In this document: in pieces, positions 1 through 6,829 of the stretch
How the letters are laid out: each line of letters opens with the position of its first letter
Numbering within the stretch: the stretch's first letter is position 1
Origin: CAZUGA01 sp964626505
GTDB taxonomy: Bacteria > Pseudomonadota > Gammaproteobacteria > Methylococcales > UBA1147
Length of the DNA stretch: 8,166 bases
Reading direction: 5' to 3'
NCBI GenBank assembly: GCA_964626505.1
Contig: CAZVFR010000165.1
Location: 1-8,166 of the forward strand
The notes under the pieces: generated by a model
The model's database searches: none
The model's input: only the letters and a program-made list of their open reading frames with translations
Told to the model about the DNA's origin: nothing
Made by a program: the position numbers and the translations under genes

Positions 1-83
1 AGTCCTCCTCCCCCTCCAAGTAAAAAGAACCGGACAATCTCGGACCCCCCGCCTGAGAAAAACCTCGGCACATTGGGACACTT

Positions 84-1202
84 ATGAATGGCTTTGCAAA
101 GGATGTAAGCCACTCCACCGACGAGAATATTTTCGCAAAGAAAATCCGCCTACCCTTCCGCCAGCGTTATGCCCGCTTCACGCGGCTGGCTCTTTTCGCC
201 GGGCAGGAGGCTCTGGAAGATTCTGGTCTTATTCTAGAAAACGAAGATGTCACCCGAATTGGTGTAGTCATGGGTGTCGGTGCGGGCCCGCTGCACTACA
301 TGGGCCCGATCGAAGATGCACTTCGCACCGGTACGGCCGATATAGATAAGATCATGGACCACCATTTCGTGGTCAAAACCATGCTTAACGCACCAACCTG
401 CATGCTGAGCATACGTCATGGATTGGAAGGGCCTTCCACGACGGTCAGCGCGGCCTGCGCTTCGGGCGCTCATGCCATAGCTTTAGGGATGTCTTGGTTG
501 CAAAGCGGACAAGTAGATGTAGTCGTCGCGGGGGGTACCGATTCAACCGTCACCAAACACACCCTTTTATCCTATTACCGCGCGGGTGCATTGACAAATG
601 CCAATGAGCTCGAATCGGCTGCCTGCCGCCCTTTTGACCGGGATCGAAAGGGATTTATTATGGGTGAAGGTTCCGCGGTACTCATATTGGAAACCGGCGA
701 ACATGCCGACAAGCGAGGTACGGATTGCTATGCCCGGTTGTTAGGTTCCAGCCTGGTCAGCGAGGCATACCAACTGGCAGCGCCGCGTAAGGACGGAGAA
801 TACATGGCGCGGACGATGAATTTAGCCCTGAAGGACGCAGGGATAGAGAACACTCAGATTGCCCACATTAATGCTCATGCGCCCTCAACCCAGCAAGGTG
901 ATGCTGCCGAAGCACGGGGGATCAAGGCTGTATTCGGAGCGCACAGCTCAAACATCGCGGTCAGTGCCCCTAAGTCCATGATGGGGCATCCGATAGGCGC
1001 CTCGTCAGCGATACAGATTGCCTTGACCGCAATGACCATCAAGCATGGCGTCGTGACACCCACGATAAATCTCGACAACCAAGATCCGGAAATCGACCTG
1101 ACACTGATCCCACGCAAAGCGCTCGAAATGTCCGTTCCGTATGCACTCTGCAACGCCTTCGGCTTCGGCGGGCACAATACCTGCCTTGTTCTAGGTCAGT
1201 AG
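84..1202 (+). CDS. Beta-ketoacyl-ACP synthase (KAS II/FabF-like), N-terminus missing or frameshifted
   Basis: A condensing enzyme of the thiolase fold, expected to catalyse decarboxylative Claisen condensation of malonyl-ACP with an acyl thioester in the cytoplasm. Numbered from the ATG at 84, the nucleophile is Cys125 in VSAACASGAHAI. The two catalytic histidines are His265 (NAHAPST, where most relatives have NAHGTST) and His302 (KSMMGHPIGAS, with Lys297). The C-terminal glycine loop NAFGFGGHN is also present, so the catalytic set is complete. FabF-type enzymes have about 410 residues with the active Cys near 163. Here about 38 N-terminal residues, including the usual ITGxGxxxPLG strand, are absent. 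ATG 84 is the first ATG after an in-frame TGA at 54-56. The in-frame residues just before it (PRHIGTLMNGF) still look ketosynthase-like, so the true gene probably began upstream. It lies in a sphingolipid-type cluster. Roles in another fatty-acid or polyketide pathway are possible. The family is certain; start and intactness are not. Confidence 0.85.
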   Translation: MNGFAKDVSHSTDENIFAKKIRLPFRQRYARFTRLALFAGQEALEDSGLILENEDVTRIGVVMGVGAGPLHYMGPIEDALRTGTADIDKIMDHHFVVKTMLNAPTCMLSIRHGLEGPSTTVSAACASGAHAIALGMSWLQSGQVDVVVAGGTDSTVTKHTLLSYYRAGALTNANELESAACRPFDRDRKGFIMGEGSAVLILETGEHADKRGTDCYARLLGSSLVSEAYQLAAPRKDGEYMARTMNLALKDAGIENTQIAHINAHAPSTQQGDAAEARGIKAVFGAHSSNIAVSAPKSMMGHPIGASSAIQIALTAMTIKHGVVTPTINLDNQDPEIDLTLIPRKALEMSVPYALCNAFGFGGHNTCLVLGQ

Positions 1203-1218
1203 TTGTATGTTGGCAAAT

Positions 1219-1236
1219 CTGCATTTCTCACCAGAA
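1219..1236 (+). repeat. 18-bp direct repeat, copy 1
   Basis: The sequence CTGCATTTCTCACCAGAA lies 16 bp after the ketosynthase stop and recurs exactly at 3201-3218. The two copies bracket the long spacer and the SPT gene. An exact 18-bp repeat is very unlikely by chance in 8 kb. Beyond the exact block this copy continues AATAAGAC, loosely like the TGAGAC of copy 2. Its origin is not recognised. Confidence 0.7.
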
Positions 1237-1272
1237 AATAAGACTAGTAAACTTTGTTAAAGGTTTAATAAA

Positions 1273-1293
1273 AACGCTTTAAAACAAAGCGTT
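1273..1293. other. Perfect 8-bp inverted repeat, possible minus-strand terminator hairpin
   Basis: AACGCTTT and AAAGCGTT are separated by AAAAC. On the + strand no T-run follows, so it is not a good terminator for the ketosynthase gene. On the minus strand the stem is followed by TTTATT, which would suit a weak intrinsic terminator, but no minus-strand gene is seen to its right. The function is unknown. Confidence 0.35.
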
Positions 1294-1787
1294 GAATCAT
1301 AAAGAAGCGTTATTACTATTTCCCTGCAAATATTCATGTTATTATTATTTTTGATAACTTGGACGCTACAGGAAGGTTAAAAGGAATTATCAACCATTGT
1401 TGTCCTGTCGCCGGATAGTTGAGTTGACGACGTGCGATGTTAATTTTTCAAAACAAAGATCGAACTATTTAAGAACTACAAAAACCTGTAAGGCGTTCCT
1501 GCAGGCGCGAATGGAAATCATCACATTCACGCTTCGCTGTCACACTGAATCGCGATCTTTGCTCACTGTAATTGTCACCCTTTGATCGCCCTCGTATTGC
1601 ATGTGGTACCTTAGTTCTTTGTAGATACAATTCTGTTTACATCATTGTTGCACCACGGACGATTTGCTTCGAAAACGGACGCAACGCGGGTTTGCCTGCA
1701 TGGAAAAGTGTGCGATCATGCAACTGAAAAGATAACAATAAATACTCTGAGATCTACCGTAGATTATACGGGTTAGGGTGAGGGCCG

Positions 1788-1811
1788 TGTGATAAGTCAC
1801 TGATTAATCAC
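1788..1811. promoter_or_regulatory. Nested dyads upstream of SPT, possible operator
   Basis: Two overlapping symmetric elements lie 33-57 bp before the SPT start: GTGA-TAAG-TCAC (1789-1800) and the perfect palindrome TGATTAATCA (1801-1810). GTGAT at 1789 is also complementary to ATCAC at 1807. The position suits a regulator-binding site in the SPT leader, but no regulator family can be named. The 4-nt gap does not fit the CRP consensus. Confidence 0.25.
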
Positions 1812-1844
1812 CGAATACGGTTGACCGAGGGGTAGAGGTAATAA

Positions 1845-3041
1845 ATGACAATATTCAATAAATGCTACGAATTTCGCCGGGTGCATGAGGCGATCGAAGC
1901 CGGTTACTATCCCTATTTTATTCCGTTGGATGAAAATGAAGGAACCGTGGCAGCCTATAACGGTCACCGTTTGATCATGATTGGCTCCAACAACTACCTG
2001 GGATTGACAACTGACCCACGGGTTAAGGCCGCGGCAAGAGAGGCCGTAGATCGATTTGGTTCATCCTGCACAGGATCTCGCTTCCTGAACGGAACATTGG
2101 CTTTACACGAAGAGTTGGAACGTGAATTGGCCGAATTCGTTAATAAGGAAGCTGCATTGGTATTCGCCAATGGCTATCAAGTCAATTTGGGCGTAATCAG
2201 TGCCTTACTCGGTCGGCGCGATGTGGTCATCCTGGACCATGATAATCACGCCTCCATCATTGATGGGTGCCGACTTTCGGTCGCTGAATCCCGTCGCTTT
2301 CATCATAACGACATCGATCATCTGGAACATGTACTCCGCGCTTGCCCTTCCAAAGCCGGTAAGCTGGTGATCGTTGAAGGTGTCTACAGTATGGGCGGCG
2401 ATATCGCGCCTCTTCCACAAATTGTCGAACTTTGCCAAAAGTACAATTGTCAACTCATGGTGGACGACGCTCATGCGATCGGAGTCATCGGCGGTGGGCG
2501 TGGTTCCGCGGCACATTTCGGTGTTACCGACCAGGTTGACTTAATCATGGGAACCTTCAGTAAATCACTCGCTTCACTTGGGGGGTTTATCGCCGGAGAC
2601 AGTCAGGTTATCCACTATATTAAACACTTCGCGCGCACGATGATTTTCAGCGCGAGCACCACGCCATCCAATACGGCGGCTGCATTGGCCGCGTTACGCA
2701 TTGTTCGCGATGAACCCGAGCGAGTTCAGCGGTTAACAAGCATAAGCAAAAGAATGAAGCGGAAATTCAGGAACCTGGGTTTGAACGTAGGTGATACCGA
2801 AACACCTATCGTTCCGATAATTCTCGGCGATGAGATGGAAACCTTGGGTATGTGGCGCGCGTTATTCGATGCCGGAATTTTCACCAATGCGGTTATTCCG
2901 CCAGCAGTGTCTCCGAACGCTTCGCGGTTACGAACAAGTTACATGGCAACGCACACTGACGAACAACTGGACACGGTGGTTAATACGATTCAGCAAGTTC
3001 TTTCCAAATCGGGTGGACAAGCCGCTTCGGGTTTCGTTTAG
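1845..3041 (+). CDS. spt: Serine palmitoyltransferase-type PLP alpha-oxoamine synthase
   Basis: A class-II aminotransferase-fold enzyme predicted to condense an acyl thioester with L-serine, with loss of CO2, giving 3-ketosphinganine in the first step of sphingolipid synthesis. It is 398 residues long, about the size of soluble bacterial SPT (Sphingobacterium type). Visible features, in order, are GSNNYLGL (48-55), GSRFLNGT (77-84), the PLP-stacking His135 in DHDNHASIIDG, the VDDAH motif with Asp207 and His210, and the Schiff-base Lys240 in GTFSKSLASLGGF. SRFLNGT and SKSLASLGGF match SPT better than BioF or KBL. The ATG at 1845 follows AGAGGT with a 5-nt gap and matches the family start. The reductase and glycosyltransferase downstream support a sphingolipid role. 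Cysteate acyltransferase of sulfonolipid synthesis is a close homologue and cannot be excluded. No separate ACP gene is seen here. Confidence 0.92.
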   Translation: MTIFNKCYEFRRVHEAIEAGYYPYFIPLDENEGTVAAYNGHRLIMIGSNNYLGLTTDPRVKAAAREAVDRFGSSCTGSRFLNGTLALHEELERELAEFVNKEAALVFANGYQVNLGVISALLGRRDVVILDHDNHASIIDGCRLSVAESRRFHHNDIDHLEHVLRACPSKAGKLVIVEGVYSMGGDIAPLPQIVELCQKYNCQLMVDDAHAIGVIGGGRGSAAHFGVTDQVDLIMGTFSKSLASLGGFIAGDSQVIHYIKHFARTMIFSASTTPSNTAAALAALRIVRDEPERVQRLTSISKRMKRKFRNLGLNVGDTETPIVPIILGDEMETLGMWRALFDAGIFTNAVIPPAVSPNASRLRTSYMATHTDEQLDTVVNTIQQVLSKSGGQAASGFV

Positions 3042-3243
3042 AGCAAAAAACCACATTTGAGTTATCCACCCCCGACCTTTAACAGGGAACTGACGAAGTT
3101 CAGCAAATTGCTACTCGGATCGTACCGGCGTGACACAATTCTGGCCACTCTCCGCAACTAGGAAGTACCTGTATCTCTTGCCCCCCGAATCAACCCTAGC
3201 CTGCATTTCTCACCAGAATGAGACGACCTTGAAAGATAACTAG
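3042..3243. other. 202-bp spacer between SPT and SDR genes
   Basis: No gene is visible. The spacer holds the second copy of the 18-bp repeat near its right end. It also holds a weak GAACT/AGTTC dyad (3087-3101) that is too short, and lacks the T-run, for a terminator. The reductase may therefore be read through from SPT, but the gap is long for tight coupling. Confidence 0.5.
3201..3218 (+). repeat. 18-bp direct repeat, copy 2
   Basis: Exact second copy of CTGCATTTCTCACCAGAA, 25 bp before the SDR start. Here the repeat runs on into TGAGAC, so TCTCA and TGAGA form a 5-bp stem around CCAGAA (3209-3224). Copy 1 has lost that symmetry. This suggests that copy 2 is closer to the original element. 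Confidence 0.7.
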
Positions 3244-4230
3244 ATGGCCAAGGTACTTGTAACTGGAGGCACGGGGTTTATAGGCGCAAATCTTGTCGCC
3301 ACCCTTTTACAGCGTGGCGATAACGTAAGAATATTGCGCCGAAAAACTTCAAATTTGGCCGCTATTCAAGGATTGGATTGCGAACAGGTCATCGGTGAAA
3401 TCCTTGATCCGGAAGCTGTGTCCAAAGCCATCGATGGTTGCGATACGGTGTTTCACCTCGCTGCGTTAGTGGCTTATTGGCGTGCCAAGACCGATGAGGT
3501 TTATCGGGTTAATACCGAAGGAACCCGCGTGGTAATGGATGCTTGCCTGCGTAAAAAGGTGCCGCAAGTTGTCTATACCTCATCAGTATCCGCGATTGGA
3601 ATCCCCGAACCCGGTAGCTGGGCGAATGAAGAAACCCCTTTTGATCCACGCAGCAGTGAAATAGCCTATGCAGACAGTAAGCGGCTTGCTGAAATCCATG
3701 TGCGCCAAGCGGTAGAAAAAGGGCTCAATGCGGTGATCGTCAATCCGGCGCAAGTTGTCGGACCTGGCGACCACGGGATGTATATGGGTAATGTCGTCCA
3801 GTCAAGTAAACGCGGTACCGTGCTAGCCGTGCCCTCAGGTGGAATTTGTATGGTAGACGTACAAGCCGTGGTACAGGGGCTGCTGGCTGCAGCCGACAAA
3901 GGACGTTGCGGTGGACGTTATATTCTAGGCGGCGAAAATTTGTCTTATATGGAGATCGGCAAGATATTGGCGACCCTGGTTGGAAAAACGCCGCCGCGTT
4001 ATATTTTACCGACATGGCTGCTCAACCCGGCTGCTGTAGCAGTGGATACCTATAACCGTGTAACTGGACGTGCGGCGACGGTTTGCGGAGAGCATGTTCG
4101 CTTAGGCGCGGAATTTCTGTATTACGATTCCAGCAAGGCCGTAGCTGAGCTTGATTACTCGATACTACCGTTTTCCGAGGCTTTGAAAAACGCCTATGAG
4201 TGGTATATCGCCAAAGGCTATATTCACTAG
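3244..4230 (+). CDS. Extended SDR, NAD(P)-dependent epimerase/reductase (CerR- or HpnA-like)
   Basis: A 328-residue extended short-chain dehydrogenase with an N-terminal Rossmann fold. The nucleotide-binding GGTGFIG is at 8-14. The FHLAA segment at 70-74, YTSS with the catalytic Ser at 111-114, and the Tyr142-x3-Lys146 pair (YADSK) follow. The substrate-binding part contains VNPAQVVGPGD and RYILGGENLSYMEI, both typical of the dihydroflavonol-reductase/hopanoid-associated epimerase branch. Just downstream of an SPT gene, the best guess is a reductase of the ceramide pathway, as proposed for CerR of Caulobacter, acting on the 3-keto group. This is inference from context. HpnA-like hopanoid or sugar-nucleotide chemistry is the alternative. 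The start ATG is preceded only by a weak GAAAGA, but the reading MAKVLVTGGTG fits the family exactly. Confidence 0.85.
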   Translation: MAKVLVTGGTGFIGANLVATLLQRGDNVRILRRKTSNLAAIQGLDCEQVIGEILDPEAVSKAIDGCDTVFHLAALVAYWRAKTDEVYRVNTEGTRVVMDACLRKKVPQVVYTSSVSAIGIPEPGSWANEETPFDPRSSEIAYADSKRLAEIHVRQAVEKGLNAVIVNPAQVVGPGDHGMYMGNVVQSSKRGTVLAVPSGGICMVDVQAVVQGLLAAADKGRCGGRYILGGENLSYMEIGKILATLVGKTPPRYILPTWLLNPAAVAVDTYNRVTGRAATVCGEHVRLGAEFLYYDSSKAVAELDYSILPFSEALKNAYEWYIAKGYIH

Positions 4231-4314
4231 GCTTTAGCCTGTACTCTGCTGAGTTAGAAATCCCCTTATGAAAACAAATCTCTCGTCTTGCCCCCTGGCA
4301 AGAATTCCGAACTA
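4231..4314. other. Short spacer with CTTGCC/GGCAAG hairpin before the MITE
   Basis: A perfect 6-bp stem, CTTGCC-CCCT-GGCAAG (4287-4302), lies after the SDR stop. It lacks a following T-run, so it is not a convincing intrinsic terminator. It could stabilise the 3' end of the upstream message. Confidence 0.35.
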
Positions 4315-4475
4315 GGAGGCTGTCCGAGAATAGAAGTCGTCGCGAGGGGAAGCGGTTTTGAGACCATTTTTTCGATTAAAAGAGGCGAATATTGGGTATA
4401 TTTAACGATTTTAATCGGTAAAATGGGCCAAAATCCGCTTTTCCGCAGTAGGCTCTCTATTCTCGGACAGCCTCC
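4315..4475. mobile_element. 161-bp palindromic MITE with TA target duplication
   Basis: The ends are perfect inverted repeats of 20 bp (4315-4334 and 4456-4475), beginning GGAGGCTGTCCGAG, with TA on each outer flank (4313-4314 and 4476-4477), as expected for a TA target-site duplication. The symmetry continues inward. Positions 4351-4381 and 4409-4439 pair at 25 of 31 positions with no gap, including CGATTAAAA/TTTTAATCG next to a 27-nt loop. Over the 68-nt arms about 52 positions pair. No transposase is encoded, so it would be a non-autonomous element moved in trans. TA duplications suggest an IS630/Tc1 or some IS5-group transposase. In RNA it would form a long hairpin between the SDR and glycosyltransferase genes. 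Confidence 0.8.
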
Positions 4476-4487
4476 TAAACACTTTGT

Positions 4488-4493
4488 AGAGGA
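4488..4493 (+). promoter_or_regulatory. Shine-Dalgarno AGAGGA supporting the TTG start
   Basis: AGAGGA lies 8 nt before TTG 4502. It is the reason for choosing this non-ATG start: the reading from TTG gives MRIAIFTDCY, the normal beginning of GT4 proteins. The site lies 12 bp outside the right end of the MITE. Confidence 0.65.
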
Positions 4494-4501
4494 TATTTCC
4501 G

Positions 4502-5677
4502 TTGCGGATCGCTATTTTTACTGATTGTTACACTCCGGTTAAAAACGGTGTTGTAACGTCGATCGGAGAGCTTAAAGCCGGGCTTGAAGCCAAGGGACAT
4601 CATGTCATCGTTTTTACAGTCAAGGTAAAGGGTTATGAAGACAAGGAAGAGGGCATCATACGATTTCGATCAATTCCAGTAGGGTTAGGGACAGAAGTCG
4701 CTTTCGGATTGGTCAATCAGTTCAAGGTCAACCGGATGATTAGATTCCACAAAATTGACATCATCCATATTCATACCGAACTTAATCTGTGTATCAGTGG
4801 TATGCTTGCGGCGCGAAAGTTTGCTTTACCGCGTATTCATACAACACATACTCTTTGGGAGGAATATCGCCATTACCTCCTAAACGGGCTTCTCCTTCCT
4901 CCGACTCTGATTCGGATACTCGCAAAATTAATTCTGGGTGGTTCCGCCGGTTTGGTTGCGCCGTCCGTTAAAGCCCAAGATTACTATCAATCCATTGTGC
5001 CTGATACACCTTTTGAGGTAATCCCCAATGGTATGGATAGAACTAAATTTGGCTGCAAACTTTCCACTCAACAAGAGATCGATGAAATCCGCAAGCGCTG
5101 GAATATCACCCAAGATGACAAAGTGATTTTGTTTGTCGGTCGAATCGGCAAAGAGAAAAGGGTCGTAGAGTTGTTTGACGCCATACTTCCGGTTTTGAAG
5201 GCTAAGCCTGATACCAAGATGGTTTTCGTGGGCGACGGCCCCCTGCGCAAAGAATTAGAATCCAGATCCCGCAACTTGAATATGCGTGAAAAAATACTCT
5301 TCACGGGCTACGTGAATTGGGATTCAGTACACGAAATATACAGCCTATCAAACCTTTTTGTAACGGCTTCGCTGAGCGAAGTACACTCCATGACCATGAT
5401 AGAGGCGATGATGTGCTCGTTGCCCATCGTGGCCAGACGCGATGAAAGTTTTGTCGCGTCCGTAACCGATGGCATCAACGGTTATCTTGCCGAATCGGAT
5501 AATGATTTAAGCGAAAAAGTAATGCAGTTAGTTAGTGATGAAGAAAAATTGCAGCGCATGGGAGAAGAGAGCCTGCGTGTTTCAGAAAAATATAGCGGCA
5601 TGGCCCACGCAAACCAGATGGAAAAGTTTTATAAGCGCATTCTCAGCCGTGACACCCGCCAAAACAGCGCACACTAA
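4502..5677 (+). CDS. GT4-family glycosyltransferase, probably lipid-linked (diacylglycerol glucosyltransferase-like)
   Basis: A 391-residue GT-B retaining glycosyltransferase of family GT4, expected to transfer a sugar from a nucleotide sugar at the cytoplasmic face of the membrane. The N-terminal acceptor domain opens with MRIAIFTDCYTPVKNGVV. It contains IIHIHTELNLCISG (88-100) and THTLWEEYRHYL (114-125), a combination found in mono-glucosyl-diacylglycerol synthases and relatives. The C-terminal donor domain has VIPNGMD (173-179), FVGRIGKEKR with Arg214 and Lys219, FVGDGPLR, and the EX7E motif at Glu293 and Glu301. Start is TTG with a good ribosome binding site. Next to SPT and SDR genes, ceramide or long-chain-base glycosylation is attractive, but diacylglycerol or another glycan could be the acceptor. 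No frameshift or missing residue is seen. A palindromic MITE separates it from the SDR gene, so its expression may differ from the upstream genes. Confidence 0.9.
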   Translation: MRIAIFTDCYTPVKNGVVTSIGELKAGLEAKGHHVIVFTVKVKGYEDKEEGIIRFRSIPVGLGTEVAFGLVNQFKVNRMIRFHKIDIIHIHTELNLCISGMLAARKFALPRIHTTHTLWEEYRHYLLNGLLLPPTLIRILAKLILGGSAGLVAPSVKAQDYYQSIVPDTPFEVIPNGMDRTKFGCKLSTQQEIDEIRKRWNITQDDKVILFVGRIGKEKRVVELFDAILPVLKAKPDTKMVFVGDGPLRKELESRSRNLNMREKILFTGYVNWDSVHEIYSLSNLFVTASLSEVHSMTMIEAMMCSLPIVARRDESFVASVTDGINGYLAESDNDLSEKVMQLVSDEEKLQRMGEESLRVSEKYSGMAHANQMEKFYKRILSRDTRQNSAH

Positions 5678-5749
5678 TGCATTCCGGTTGGCCGAAGCGC
5701 TCCGAGGTGTAAGCCAAAGAATTGTTGTTGGATAAATAATGAAACCACA

Positions 5750-6829
5750 ATGAGGAAACTTCAGTTAGATGGGATCAGGTTTGTACTATTCCTGATGGTA
5801 TTTACAACCCATTATTACCCTCTACCCGCGAAAGTTGACTATTTGGGTTATGCCCTGCCGGTTTTCTTTGTCATGAGTGGATTTTTGATAACCAACGTGC
5901 TGTTGTCGTCTGACGACCCCAGCCTATTAGGAAAACTGAAGACCTTTTATCTTCGAAGAATTCTTCGAATTTGTCCGTCTTATTATCTTGTCGTCGCTTT
6001 GTTGATCACGGCCGGAACTCTGACCTATCCCGTTCAGTATCTGTTTTACTGGGTAAATATGCAGCTGTTTGGCTTGAGTATCGCGGACAACTCCGCTGGC
6101 ATACACGGTTGGTTTATGATGGCCTGGCGCAAAGAATCTCTACATCTGTGGTCGCTAAGCGCGGAGGAACAATTTTACATTATTTACCCGCTGGTGTTGT
6201 ATCTGACCCCGATCCGATTGCGGATCTTAATGCTATTTCTAGTCTTAATTGGCAGCATCGCCGCCAGATTCTGGTTCATGGCCCAATACCCAAGATCATT
6301 CTACGGCGTTTTGCTCCCGGTATGCGCCGAGTATTTTGTCTGGGGTTGTATTTTTTCGTGGCTGGACGCACGCAACCGATTAACCTGGCTACATCCGTCA
6401 TGGACATTAAGCCTTTCTACCCTGGCAATTCTGGCGCTGATCGCAACCGAGCACTATTTGGGACACCAGGGGTTTTTCCAATTCACCACCTCGCACTATC
6501 AAACACCCATCGCGCTGGCCATGGGCTTTTTTATCTGGGCGCTTTGGGCGATCGAAAACAATCATATTGTCGCGCGCACGCTCAGCTGGAAACCCTTAGT
6601 CTATTTCGGCGGCATGAGCTATACGCTTTACTTGGTTCATCTGTTTGCTTTGGACATCTATAAAGCCATGAACATTGAATTACCGTTTGAGACCTCTATT
6701 AATGAAGCTATTGGCGCTTTTGTGATATCACTGCTGATGGGAATGGCCATTTGGCACCTGGTTGAAAAGCCAGTCTATTCGCTACGGCGTTACGTTCCCT
6801 ATTTTAAGGGTACCTCTATTAATAAATGA
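5750..6829 (+). CDS. Acyltransferase family 3 (OafA/NodX-like) integral membrane protein
   Basis: A 359-residue polytopic inner-membrane protein of the acyltransferase-3 family, which uses acyl-CoA (often acetyl or succinyl) to O-acylate sugars on lipopolysaccharide, glycolipids or exopolysaccharide. Family marks are LDGIRF (6-11), His21 in the first segment, FFVMSGFLI (39-47), the FYLRRILRICPSYYL loop (67-80) and LWSLSAEEQFYIIYP (133-147). Around ten hydrophobic segments follow, ending with WHLVEKPVYS, typical of the family C-terminus. Length is normal for the stand-alone form without an SGNH domain. ATG 5750 begins at the family N-terminus; an ATG at 5738 opens only a four-codon reading frame, and no strong ribosome binding site is seen. 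It follows the glycosyltransferase by 72 bp, so it may acylate that enzyme's product (inference). Confidence 0.9.
   Translation: MRKLQLDGIRFVLFLMVFTTHYYPLPAKVDYLGYALPVFFVMSGFLITNVLLSSDDPSLLGKLKTFYLRRILRICPSYYLVVALLITAGTLTYPVQYLFYWVNMQLFGLSIADNSAGIHGWFMMAWRKESLHLWSLSAEEQFYIIYPLVLYLTPIRLRILMLFLVLIGSIAARFWFMAQYPRSFYGVLLPVCAEYFVWGCIFSWLDARNRLTWLHPSWTLSLSTLAILALIATEHYLGHQGFFQFTTSHYQTPIALAMGFFIWALWAIENNHIVARTLSWKPLVYFGGMSYTLYLVHLFALDIYKAMNIELPFETSINEAIGAFVISLLMGMAIWHLVEKPVYSLRRYVPYFKGTSINK

Larger units (their letters stand above)
1203..1844. other. 642-bp gene-free, AT-rich spacer between ketosynthase and SPT genes
   Basis: No convincing coding region is seen on either strand; the only ORFs are short and resemble nothing. 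The stretch starts with one copy of an 18-bp repeat (1219-1236). It continues with an AT-rich block (about 1240-1360) holding a perfect 8-bp hairpin, AACGCTTT/AAAGCGTT (1273-1293), and ends with dyad sequences just before the SPT ribosome binding site. The length is unusual inside a same-strand cluster. It may hold the SPT promoter, a small RNA, or decayed inserted DNA. No clear -35/-10 pair could be assigned by eye. Confidence 0.6.

Noticed and set aside
2..130. Frame-2 reading upstream of the ketosynthase (TYEWLCKG...) as its missing N-terminus
   Set aside because: Only a loose likeness to TWxxLxxGxS; the in-frame PRHIGTLMNGF segment and the A-run shift from frame 1 explain the region better.
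1454..1561. CAAAGATCG and its inverse 100 bp apart
   Set aside because: A 9-bp inverted pair at this distance is easily due to chance in an AT-rich spacer.
1397..1585. 62-codon + strand ORF in the spacer before SPT
   Set aside because: No ribosome binding site, no recognisable motif, composition not protein-like; likely chance.
1788..1800. CRP-type site (TGTGA...TCAC) before SPT
   Set aside because: The gap between half-sites is 4 nt instead of 6, so it does not fit the CRP consensus.
4288..4524. 78-codon ORF after the SDR gene
   Set aside because: It is read through the palindromic MITE and overlaps the glycosyltransferase start; explained by the inverted repeat sequence.
5535..5735. 66-codon ORF across the glycosyltransferase end
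   Set aside because: Shadow frame of the glycosyltransferase C-terminus running into a short spacer; no support.
5971..6663. Long 230-codon ORF in another frame
   Set aside because: Lies wholly inside the acyltransferase-3 gene, whose family motifs are in the other frame; no recognisable features of its own.
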